This document shows, piece after piece, positions 1-5,064 of a stretch of 9,472 nt of DNA (position 1 is the first letter of the stretch; every line of letters begins with the position of its first letter). The notes under the pieces are model-generated. The model searched no databases. It saw only the letters and a list, made by a program, of their open reading frames with translations, and was not told the DNA's origin. The DNA comes from Saprospiraceae bacterium (GTDB lineage: Bacteria > Bacteroidota > Bacteroidia > Chitinophagales > Saprospiraceae): assembly GCA_023300835.1 (NCBI GenBank), contig JALZVB010000157.1:1-9472 (forward strand), written 5' to 3'. The position numbers were made by a program, and so were the translations under genes.

Positions 1-636
1 ATTGATGGAACGGAAATCATATTGCCTTATCAAGCGACAGACACCATAAAAAATAGGAGAGACTGTGACTCTATTTACGTAGAACATAGTTATGAAAAGG
101 CTACGCCAATAGAACTGAGTAATCTGGCAGATACCATTTTTAGCTCTGTAGGGGATACCGTTACAGTAGATATAATAACAGCGAATATTATAACTGATAT
201 CGTTTGGGAGCCCATCGGCCAAGTGGATAGTCCTTTTTCATTAGCAACAGAACTCTATATAGTAAATGATCTAACCTATAGCATATACATTCAAGATGAA
301 CATGGCTGTGATACAACACTATCTATTACAATAATTACAGAGGCAAAAACCACAGCGATTTATATTCCCAATATTATAAGTACAACATCAGAATCCATAG
401 ACAACACCTTCTATCTCCAGACAGATAATGATTCGGAAGTCAACTATGACTTGAGTATTTATGACAGATGGGGAAACCTTATGTACATCAGAGAATCACT
501 TACGGCTAACAACGCCAGCTCAGGCTGGGACGGTAGATTCAATAACCAGCTGGTAGCAGCAGGTGTCTATGTTTATCTTGTTAAGGTTATGGGGGAAGAA
601 GGTGTTAGAGCGGGAAGTGTTACTGTGGTACGGTAG
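1..636 (+). CDS. T9SS type B (gliding-motility-type) C-terminal sorting domain protein, 5'-truncated
   Basis: The frame is open from base 1 to the TAG at 634-636, so this is the last 211 residues of a gene that begins outside the window; an internal TTG at 22 is not a credible start. The final ~93 residues match the type B sorting domain of Bacteroidota: an entry strand YIPNIIS, then YDLSIYDRWGN, then GWDGRFNNQ, then AAGVYVYLVKV, ending in basic VVR. In known proteins this domain directs export through the outer-membrane type IX secretion system. The part before it contains YSIYIQDEHGCDTTLSITI, which resembles the end of a PKD/SprB-like beta-sandwich repeat common in long adhesins of these bacteria. 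The protein is therefore probably a large cell-surface or secreted adhesin, but its N-terminal function cannot be seen. A strong terminator follows 45 bases downstream. Confidence 0.9.
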   Translation: MDGTEIILPYQATDTIKNRRDCDSIYVEHSYEKATPIELSNLADTIFSSVGDTVTVDIITANIITDIVWEPIGQVDSPFSLATELYIVNDLTYSIYIQDEHGCDTTLSITIITEAKTTAIYIPNIISTTSESIDNTFYLQTDNDSEVNYDLSIYDRWGNLMYIRESLTANNASSGWDGRFNNQLVAAGVYVYLVKVMGEEGVRAGSVTVVR

Positions 637-680
637 TGAGTTGCTTTATAGACCCTGAGGCAGTTTCTCAAAAGAGAAAT

Positions 681-709
681 AAAAAAAGCTCCTATAAGGA
701 GCTTTTTTA
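681..709. terminator. Bidirectional intrinsic terminator
   Basis: GCTCCT (688-693), loop ATA, AGGAGC (697-702), flanked by seven A on the left (681-687) and six T on the right (703-708). The A/T flanks extend the stem and provide a U-tract in either direction. It lies between the convergent ends of the sorting-domain gene (636) and the SnoaL-like gene (733), so it can stop both. A second small hairpin, TTTCTC-AAAA-GAGAAA (664-679), sits immediately to its left. Confidence 0.9.
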
Positions 710-732
710 TTATTCTCTAGAAAAAGTAATCC

Positions 733-1083
733 TTAAGAGAAGAACTGCTCACTGATGATTTTACCATCTTTTACTTCATACATACAGATCTCTGTAGACT
801 TAGCTCTAGGTCTTCCTTTCATTTCGCTATCTACAGTCATTTTCATAGTAAACCAGTTCCCAGCAATTGTAGGCTTAGATATTTCCATACCATAGACTTT
901 AGTGTTTTTAGCCCAAAATTCACCTTTCTTTTTTATATTAGTTAACCCTTTGGTAAGTCTCGGTGTCCATCCAAATGGTTCTACACTTATTGCATCTTGA
1001 GCATAAAGTTCTTTCTGTGCTTGTGCCCATTTACCTTTCTTGCATAGCTCTACAAGTTGGTTGGCAATTTTTTGCGTTGTCAT
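733..1083 (-). CDS. SnoaL-like / NTF2-fold small protein
   Basis: A 116-residue protein starting at ATG 1083 with no signal peptide, so probably cytoplasmic. The pattern fits SnoaL-like NTF2-fold proteins: an N-terminal helix with a Q(L)VELCKKGKW-type start (residues 8-19), a second helix ending in LYAQDAISVEP (26-36), a helix with KGEFWAKN (53-60), then a run of beta strands including GNWFTMKMTV (75-84), ending in EICMYEVKDGKIISEQFF (98-115). Family members form a conical pocket and serve as small enzymes or ligand binders; the single domain of about 115 residues is typical. I see no residue set that fixes a reaction, so substrate is unknown. It has 150 bases of upstream DNA without a clear promoter and could be read from its own start or by read-through from the GIN gene. 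The shared terminator at 681-709 closes it. Confidence 0.8.
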   Translation of the reverse strand: MTTQKIANQLVELCKKGKWAQAQKELYAQDAISVEPFGWTPRLTKGLTNIKKKGEFWAKNTKVYGMEISKPTIAGNWFTMKMTVDSEMKGRPRAKSTEICMYEVKDGKIISEQFFS

Positions 1084-1152
1084 AATACTTTTGTTATGTT
1101 TTTTAACTAAGAAAATTTCGTGTGCGAAGCTAATAAAAAAACCTAATAAGTA

Positions 1153-1182
1153 TTGTTAAGACTTGCTAGTTGACTTGTTAAG
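1153..1182. repeat. Direct repeat TTGTTAAG, 22-bp period
   Basis: TTGTTAAG occurs at 1153-1160 and again at 1175-1182, both copies upstream of the SnoaL-like gene. The 22-bp period is about two helical turns, so the copies would face the same side of the helix. This fits a regulator site, but 8-bp repeats in AT-rich DNA can be chance. Confidence 0.35.
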
Positions 1183-1218
1183 GTTGCACCTATAGTTTAA
1201 AAAAACATGTTGTTGTAA

Positions 1219-1231
1219 CCGTTGACAACGG
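1219..1231 (-). terminator. Weak hairpin just past the GIN-domain gene stop
   Basis: CCGTT-GAC-AACGG at 1219-1231 lies two bases beyond the stop codon of the GIN-domain gene. Flanking GTAA and TTAC could lengthen the stem with a two-base bulge. On the minus strand the nearest T-run is about 13 bases further on, so if it terminates transcription at all it is inefficient. Confidence 0.35.
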
Positions 1232-1233
1232 AA

Positions 1234-1962
1234 TTACTTACTGATACTACCTGAACCAATTTTCTTCGTGTCTTTTGTGGAAGGATTCCCGCGATATACG
1301 ATGTCACCAGAACCCGTTACTCGAGCATGCAGGCTTTTATTACTTACAACGGCGACATCACCAGATCCAGCTACTGAGGCAGTCGTATTATTAGCCTCTA
1401 ACTTGAATGCGTGAATGTCTCCAGAACCAGCGAGCTTGGCAACCAGATCATGGGTTGTTCCTTTCAACGTTAAATCCCCAGAACCAGCCACACGGCACTT
1501 TATAGAATTGGCTTCAATATCTATAGTGACATCTCCTGAGCCAGCCATAGTAGCATCGAAATTAGTAGATGTAATCGTGTCCTCAGTCCATAGATCTCCC
1601 GAACCAGATAGTGATACATTATCAATATCCATGAAAGGAATAGTAATCTTTATTGTCTTTTTCCAATTCGGTTTAAGGTTAACTCTCTTTTTTGTTTTCA
1701 CAATAAGCGTACCTCCTTTTACTTCTGTGATGATATATTCTAATAGATTTGATTCGCCTTCAAGTATTATTTTTCCTTCTTTTCCAGATACTAAAACATA
1801 ATCAAAAGAACCTTTGCACTTTATTCCGCTATAGTCGCCAGTTGTTCTGGTTTCTGTAGTAATCTTTCCGTTTCCTTTTACCTTCTTACTTCCTAATTGT
1901 GCATGTGTTGAGGTCGCTATAAATATTAAAAGTGTGGCAGTTAATAAGATTAATCTTTTCAT
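1234..1962 (-). CDS. Exported GIN-domain (DUF2807) protein with GSGD repeats
   Basis: A 242-residue protein starting at ATG 1962. Residues 1-21 form a signal peptide (basic MKR, hydrophobic LILLTATLLIFIA, then THAQ), so the mature protein is outside the cytoplasm. Residues ~36-90 carry the head of the GIN domain: the GSFDYVLVSG segment, then GESNLLEYIITEVKGGTLIV. From residue 120 a GSGD turn recurs at 120, 141, 160, 179, 199 and 217 with a degenerate GSGS at 236. The spacing of 18-21 residues indicates a right-handed beta-solenoid. Family members are common in Bacteroidota, often beside sigma factors or small membrane proteins, but have no settled biochemical role; adhesion or envelope ligand binding are guesses. 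It lies 127 bases behind the DUF6249 gene on the same strand and may be co-transcribed. The repeats also show at DNA level. Confidence 0.92.
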   Translation of the reverse strand: MKRLILLTATLLIFIATSTHAQLGSKKVKGNGKITTETRTTGDYSGIKCKGSFDYVLVSGKEGKIILEGESNLLEYIITEVKGGTLIVKTKKRVNLKPNWKKTIKITIPFMDIDNVSLSGSGDLWTEDTITSTNFDATMAGSGDVTIDIEANSIKCRVAGSGDLTLKGTTHDLVAKLAGSGDIHAFKLEANNTTASVAGSGDVAVVSNKSLHARVTGSGDIVYRGNPSTKDTKKIGSGSISK

Positions 1963-1980
1963 GTTAAAGTGGGTTAATTT

Positions 1981-2001
1981 TTTACCAAATCTTTACCAAT
2001 C
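1981..2001. repeat. Tandem imperfect repeat TTTACCAAATC / TTTACCAATC
   Basis: Two adjacent near-identical units lie at 1981-1991 and 1992-2001, 18-39 bases upstream of the GIN-domain start codon. They sit where a promoter or leader element for that gene would lie. No convincing promoter hexamers accompany them. Confidence 0.4.
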
Positions 2002-2060
2002 TTGTTTAGACCAATAAGGTCGCTAAATAAAAGGAGCTATAGTTGCCAATTAAAAGTAGA

Positions 2061-2076
2061 GAGGGCAAAGTCCCTC
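2061..2076 (-). terminator. Weak hairpin behind the DUF6249 gene
   Basis: GAGGG-CAAAGT-CCCTC at 2061-2076, 13 bases beyond the DUF6249 stop. On the minus strand it is followed by a mixed pyrimidine-rich run (TCTACTTTTA) rather than a clean U-tract. It could attenuate transcription into the GIN gene, giving partial rather than full co-expression. Confidence 0.4.
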
Positions 2077-2089
2077 CCTAAAGTTAAAA

Positions 2090-2434
2090 CTATTTTACTT
2101 CTTTTGATTTCATCATTTGATAAAATATAACTAGTCCAGTTCCTGCACCTACTATTGCCAGAGGAACAGTTGCTGCAGGGTGGTCTACTTGAAGCATTTT
2201 TTCTATGATCCCTCCAAGCACAAATCCTATACCGCCACCGATAAAGAATAAACCTGTTTTCAATCCACGTTCTGAGTTAGAGTACCCTTTTTCTTCAAGA
2301 ATTTCTGCTGTTTGTCCACTTTCTATGAGTGACATCCTTTCTGCATGTCTTGTTGTGTACCTCATATAAATGAAGGTAATGATAGAACCAAATGTTCCGA
2401 TAATTGCAAGCATTGGTACGAGATCATGTGCCAT
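2090..2434 (-). CDS. DUF6249-type small inner-membrane protein
   Basis: A 114-residue protein from ATG 2434. It has three predicted membrane segments, at about residues 6-25, 58-76 (glycine-rich, GLFFIGGGIGFVLGG) and 88-107. The short loop after the first segment carries RHAERMSLIESGQ (29-41), a close match to the KERMALIEKG-type motif I associate with DUF6249 proteins of Bacteroidota. The biochemical role is unknown; related proteins repeatedly sit beside ECF sigma factors and GIN-domain proteins, as here. It is divergent from the sigma gene and has its own promoter with the same TGTAACC-N16-CGT layout. That suggests it is a target of the sigma factor and part of an envelope response. It is less likely to be the anti-sigma, since the sigma gene has a better candidate directly downstream. 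Confidence 0.85.
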   Translation of the reverse strand: MAHDLVPMLAIIGTFGSIITFIYMRYTTRHAERMSLIESGQTAEILEEKGYSNSERGLKTGLFFIGGGIGFVLGGIIEKMLQVDHPAATVPLAIVGAGTGLVIFYQMMKSKEVK

Positions 2435-2452
2435 AATATTAATTTTTTCCCT

Positions 2453-2481
2453 TAGACGCAGACTAATTTGATGTGGTTACA
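2453..2481 (-). promoter_or_regulatory. ECF-type promoter for the DUF6249 gene
   Basis: On the minus strand, TGTAACC (2475-2481) is followed after 16 bases by CGTCTA (2453-2458). An AAC-containing -35 and a CGT(C) -10 about 16 bases apart is the known layout of ECF sigma promoters. Transcription would start about 10-15 bases before the ATG at 2434. The facing sigma-gene promoter has the same -35 and the same spacing. Confidence 0.75.
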
Positions 2482-2579
2482 GAAAAATGAAAAATTATTT
2501 ATTAACTTAATGATTGATCACAAAACTCACTTGTTAAATACGGTACTTATTATTTATCCTTTCCTTATTTCTGTAACCA
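2474..2579. repeat. Perfect 12-bp inverted repeat framing the divergent promoters
   Basis: TGGTTACAGAAA (2474-2485) and TTTCTGTAACCA (2568-2579) are exact reverse complements, 82 bases apart. Each arm contains the -35 element of the promoter it faces. The 82-base centre is AT-rich and shows no other clear structure. The repeat is best explained as two copies of one sigma recognition region, one per direction. Confidence 0.9.
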
Positions 2580-2600
2580 AACTTGAGTTGGCTACGTATT
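2572..2600 (+). promoter_or_regulatory. ECF-type promoter for the sigma operon (autoregulation)
   Basis: TGTAACC (2572-2578), 16 bases, then CGTATT (2595-2600). It matches the divergent promoter in -35 sequence and spacing. The TTG start at 2616 lies only 15 bases past the -10 element, so the leader would be very short. The implied regulation is positive autoregulation by the encoded sigma factor. Confidence 0.75.
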
Positions 2601-2615
2601 TAGCAAAATAGACTA

Positions 2616-3170
2616 TTGACTGACTTACAACTTGTACAACAAACTCTTGGTGGCGACCAACAAGCATACAGTGCTCTGGTCCTTAAGTATCAAGATTATA
2701 TGTACACAGTATGTCTTAATATGCTCAAGTCTAAGCCTGATGCCCAAGAGGCGACACAAGACACTTTTATAAAAGCTTATAAGAAACTTGACAGTTACAA
2801 AGATGCTTCTAAGTTGAGCTCATGGTTGTATAAGATCGCTTACAGGACTTGTCTAGATATGATTAGAAAGCGAAAACAAACTATAGACATAGATGAGGTA
2901 TATAACCTAAGTGACCAAGGGTATGATGTTCAAAATAATATAGAAAAAGATCAAATGCATGAAACGCTAAATCTAGCTATTATGAATCTAAGGCCAAAGG
3001 AAGCGGCTTTGATTCAATTGTATTATCTAGAAGAGATGTCTGTAAAAGAAATATCTAAGTCTCTAGAGATTAACTTAAGCGCTGTCAAAGTAAATTTATT
3101 CAGAGCAAGGAAGAAGTTACTATGTATCGTTCAAGATCAATTTTCAGAATTGGAAAACTATTTAACCTAA
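2616..3170 (+). CDS. ECF-family RNA polymerase sigma factor
   Basis: A 184-residue sigma-70 family protein with only regions 2 and 4. Region 2 spans about residues 21-88 (LVLKYQDYMYTVCLNML, then the core-binding DAQEATQDTFIKAYKKL, then SSWLYKIAYRTCLDMIRKRK). Region 4 spans about 122-169 (LRPKEAALIQLYYLEEMSVKEIS, then the helix-turn-helix INLSAVKVNLFRARKKL), which reads the -35 element. The start is TTG at 2616: an in-frame TAG at 2601 blocks a longer form, and the first ATG (residue 29) would remove the MTDLQLVQQTLGGDQQA helix that ECF proteins normally have. It sits six bases ahead of the putative anti-sigma gene, so the pair is an operon. Its probable targets are its own promoter and the divergent DUF6249 promoter. 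The stimulus is not visible from sequence. Confidence 0.95.
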   Translation: MTDLQLVQQTLGGDQQAYSALVLKYQDYMYTVCLNMLKSKPDAQEATQDTFIKAYKKLDSYKDASKLSSWLYKIAYRTCLDMIRKRKQTIDIDEVYNLSDQGYDVQNNIEKDQMHETLNLAIMNLRPKEAALIQLYYLEEMSVKEISKSLEINLSAVKVNLFRARKKLLCIVQDQFSELENYLT

Positions 3171-3176
3171 GTCATT

Positions 3177-3695
3177 ATGGAGTCAATAGAAAAATTAACG
3201 TGGCAATATATAGATGGGACAATAACTTCATCTGATAAACTCAAACTGGAGAATAGGTTAGCAGCTGACCCAATATGCAAACAAACTTATGACGACATAG
3301 TTGATCTGAATAAAAGACTAAAAACCATTGAAGTTGAAAAAGCACCAGCAATCATTATGTCAGGCGTAATGGATTCAATAAAGGATTATAAAAAACCAGT
3401 AGTAATAAAGCATGACTTTAAAGGTTTTACGTATATCGTTTCTGGAATGACAATGATATCTATATTATGCTTTATCGTGATTTACTTTGACAGTAATCCA
3501 ATTGCAGCACCAAGGATAAATTACAACCTTGATCTCTCTGGAATTACATTACTTGAAACCGTTTCAATGCCGCAAGTACATGAATATATGACCTTTATTC
3601 CGTCTTATTATTCTATAATAATAAGTTGCTTACTAATCATGTTCTGGATGGATCAATTATTAAACAAAGTAAAGGTGGTCCAAAGCAGAAGCTAG
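3177..3695 (+). CDS. Putative membrane anti-sigma factor
   Basis: A 172-residue protein starting at ATG 3177, six bases after the sigma stop, so translationally close to it. Residues 1-80 are soluble and charged. They begin with LTWQYIDGTITSSDKLKLE and continue with RLAADPICKQTYDDIVDLNKRLK, the helical pattern seen at the N-terminus of Bacteroidota anti-sigma-like proteins. The zinc-binding HxxxCxxC motif of classic anti-sigma domains is absent (only Cys34 nearby). Membrane segments are predicted at about 84-104 and 140-159, leaving a ~35-residue extracytoplasmic loop and a short basic tail. By position and topology it probably holds the sigma factor at the inner membrane until a signal arrives. 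Sequence alone does not prove this, and it could be another membrane partner. Its 3' end nearly meets the convergent DsbA-like gene (14 bases), with no terminator between. Confidence 0.75.
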   Translation: MESIEKLTWQYIDGTITSSDKLKLENRLAADPICKQTYDDIVDLNKRLKTIEVEKAPAIIMSGVMDSIKDYKKPVVIKHDFKGFTYIVSGMTMISILCFIVIYFDSNPIAAPRINYNLDLSGITLLETVSMPQVHEYMTFIPSYYSIIISCLLIMFWMDQLLNKVKVVQSRS

Positions 3696-3709
3696 AAACA
3701 CCAAGTCAT

Positions 3710-4369
3710 TTATTTAATCAGTTTTTCTACAGCTGCAATCATCTTATCTGCTTTGGCATAACCTTGGGCAACAACTGAGACGTTTTCTCCCTGTTGTAAT
3801 AATATCGTAGGATAACTTCTGACACCTAGTGCAGCCGATCTCTGAAAATCTAATTTTACTTTTTCTTTCATTTCTTCTGAAGAAAAAAGCCTATTGAATT
3901 CAGCTGTATCAATGTCTAGTTCTGTCAAGATAGCGGTATAACTCTCTTTCAGATGAAGGTTTTTATTTTCTTTATAGAAAGCCGTTTGGGTAGCTTTAAA
4001 GAATGCCAATAATTTATTGGGAGCCATATCTCGTACAACAACATTAGCTCTACAAGGCGGTTCAGTATCGTATGTGATCTGCGAATTACTCAGAATGTCG
4101 TAGGTGAATTCTTGCCCACTGGCTTCATACACATGCTTCCAATGATCACGAAGAAAATCACCGAGATCACTCATTGTCTCAGTATTGTAAGGTCGCAAAC
4201 CACCTAACACGATTTCCAACTCAACTGATGTACCTAAATGATCAATCGTTTTTTCTAGTTCTGGCGCAATACCATAACACCAAGAACACATGGGGTCTCC
4301 GATGTAAATTAGTTTAGGTGTAGGCTCTGATGATGGTGTTAACATAGCTATTAATAATAAGATGATCAT
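3710..4369 (-). CDS. DsbA-family thiol oxidoreductase
   Basis: A 219-residue thioredoxin-fold protein. The active site is Cys28-Ser-Trp-Cys31 in GDPMCSWCYGIAPE, and the cis-proline is Pro187 in VRSYPTILL. An inserted helical domain lies between about residues 60 and 165 and includes YDTEPPCRAN (100-109), a conserved signature of the DsbA/FrnE-like branch with DPxCSWC active sites. It likely oxidises or isomerises disulfides. Residues 1-10 are hydrophobic but lack a basic n-region, and an in-frame TAA just upstream rules out a longer start, so whether it is exported is unclear. It lies 61 bases after mazF on the same strand but has its own candidate promoter at 4389-4418. A link to the toxin pair is not implied. 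Confidence 0.88.
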   Translation of the reverse strand: MIILLLIAMLTPSSEPTPKLIYIGDPMCSWCYGIAPELEKTIDHLGTSVELEIVLGGLRPYNTETMSDLGDFLRDHWKHVYEASGQEFTYDILSNSQITYDTEPPCRANVVVRDMAPNKLLAFFKATQTAFYKENKNLHLKESYTAILTELDIDTAEFNRLFSSEEMKEKVKLDFQRSAALGVRSYPTILLQQGENVSVVAQGYAKADKMIAAVEKLIK

Positions 4370-4388
4370 GAGTGAGAATTAATTTCTG

Positions 4389-4418
4389 CTAATGTAATCA
4401 CTCTTTTATAAACGACAA
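4389..4418 (-). promoter_or_regulatory. Candidate Bacteroidota housekeeping promoter for the DsbA-like gene
   Basis: On the minus strand, TTG (4416-4418), 19 bases, then TACATTAG (4389-4396). This differs at one position from the TAnnTTTG -7 element known for Bacteroidota, with the usual -33 spacing. Its start site would lie about 10-15 bases before the ATG at 4369. Confidence 0.5.
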
Positions 4419-4430
4419 TAGCAGTAATTG

Positions 4431-4754
4431 CTAATCAACATATGTTTCTTTTATTATTGCTTTGATTGCAATCTCTTCTTTTACACTTATCCTAGCTCCT
4501 ATTTTTGTGATTCTTCTTTTATCGATAGTTCTGATTTGATCTAATGCTACTCGGCTTTCTCTACCTTCTGTCTGTATTTTAGTTCGTGTAGGATAATTAC
4601 GAGCAGTTGTTGTCATCGGTGCGATTACAAGCGTTGCCAAGGATGAATTTAATTCCTGAGGTGATATTACAACACAGGGTCTTGTTTTTTTTATTTCTTT
4701 ACCTATTGTTGGGTCTAGGTTTACAATGACGATTTGATATTGAGCTATTTCCAT
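4431..4754 (-). CDS. mazF: MazF/PemK-type mRNA interferase toxin
   Basis: A 107-residue protein with the MazF fold signature: QIVIVNLDPTIGKEIKKTRP (residues 7-26), CVVISPQELN, TLVIAPMTTT (41-50), YPTRTKI, and the C-terminal VALDQIRTIDKRRI (69-82). The expected catalytic pair is present as Arg25 and Thr48, the same numbering I recall for Bacillus subtilis MazF. The toxin should therefore be intact and cleave single-stranded RNA at a short sequence that cannot be deduced here. Its ATG (4752-4754) overlaps the end of the antitoxin gene by 10 bases, so the two are translationally coupled and read from the promoter at 5010-5040. No truncation or missing motif is seen. Whether it serves stress, plasmid-like maintenance or phage defence is open. 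Confidence 0.93.
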   Translation of the reverse strand: MEIAQYQIVIVNLDPTIGKEIKKTRPCVVISPQELNSSLATLVIAPMTTTARNYPTRTKIQTEGRESRVALDQIRTIDKRRITKIGARISVKEEIAIKAIIKETYVD

Positions 4755-4990
4755 TCTTCAAATTCTTCTTCTTCAAAAACATCATTAATCATAAGTTTGT
4801 CGTCACCTAATTCATGCATTTTTTCAAACTGTTTAACCCATCCTTCTCGTGGGCTAGGAACAGGTTTAAGTAAAATATGATCAGATTTAAAGACAAGCTC
4901 TACCTTGTCTTTAAAGTCATACTTTTCTAAAATTGTTTTACTCAACCTTAAGCCTTTGGAGTTGCCTATTTGTATGATTTTCGTTTTCAT
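4745..4990 (-). CDS. mazE: MazE/AbrB-type antitoxin
   Basis: An 81-residue protein starting at ATG 4990. Residues 1-46 form the swapped-hairpin AbrB/MazE DNA-binding domain: KIIQIGNSKGLRLSKTILEK, then KVELVFKSDHILLKPV. The C-terminal part (about 50-81) is helical and ends in a very acidic stretch (VFEEEEFEEWK), the kind of tail that occupies the RNA groove of MazF. The stop codon overlaps the toxin start by 10 bases, the standard antitoxin-first order. The protein, alone or with MazF, is expected to repress its own promoter. Two inverted repeats overlapping that promoter (4998-5013 and 5023-5040) are candidate operators. Confidence 0.93.
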   Translation of the reverse strand: MKTKIIQIGNSKGLRLSKTILEKYDFKDKVELVFKSDHILLKPVPSPREGWVKQFEKMHELGDDKLMINDVFEEEEFEEWK

Positions 4991-4997
4991 TTAAAAG

Positions 4998-5013
4998 TTT
5001 GTGTAATTACAAA
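4998..5013. promoter_or_regulatory. Inverted repeat over the mazEF start-site region (candidate operator)
   Basis: TTTGT (4998-5002), six bases, ACAAA (5009-5013), with an 8-bp palindrome GTAATTAC inside (5003-5010). It overlaps the TTTG of the -7 element and the expected start site. A protein bound here would block transcription. Confidence 0.5.
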
Positions 5014-5040
5014 GTTACTACATTGCTTAAAAGAAAGCAA
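5010..5040 (-). promoter_or_regulatory. Bacteroidota-type promoter of mazEF
   Basis: On the minus strand, TTG (5038-5040), 20 bases, then TAACTTTG (5010-5017). The -7 element matches TAnnTTTG completely and the spacing is within the known range. The start site would fall near 5003-5005, leaving a leader of about 13-15 bases before the mazE ATG. Confidence 0.75.
5023..5040. promoter_or_regulatory. Second inverted repeat in the mazEF promoter (candidate operator)
   Basis: TTGCTT (5023-5028), six bases, AAGCAA (5035-5040), covering the -33 TTG and the upstream half of the spacer. Its centre is 26 bp from that of the repeat at 4998-5013. As an alternative it could be a weak terminator hairpin for the upstream sorting-domain gene, but no U-tract follows. 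Confidence 0.5.
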
Positions 5041-5064
5041 CTCAAATAGGAAATGGATTAAAAA

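Noticed and set aside
1214..1220. Another TGTAACC on the plus strand
   Set aside because: No CGT follows at 16 bases and it points into the 3' end of a minus-strand gene, so it is not a promoter like those at 2453-2600.
1415..1801. Plus-strand open frame of 128 codons with repeated SPEPA motifs
   Set aside because: It lies wholly inside the GIN-domain gene; the SPEP repeats are the antisense reading of the GSGD repeats. The minus-strand protein has a signal peptide and a known domain.
3710..4990. DsbA-like gene as a third component of the MazEF system
   Set aside because: It has a 61-base gap and its own candidate promoter, and its family has no known toxin-antitoxin role; adjacency alone is not enough.
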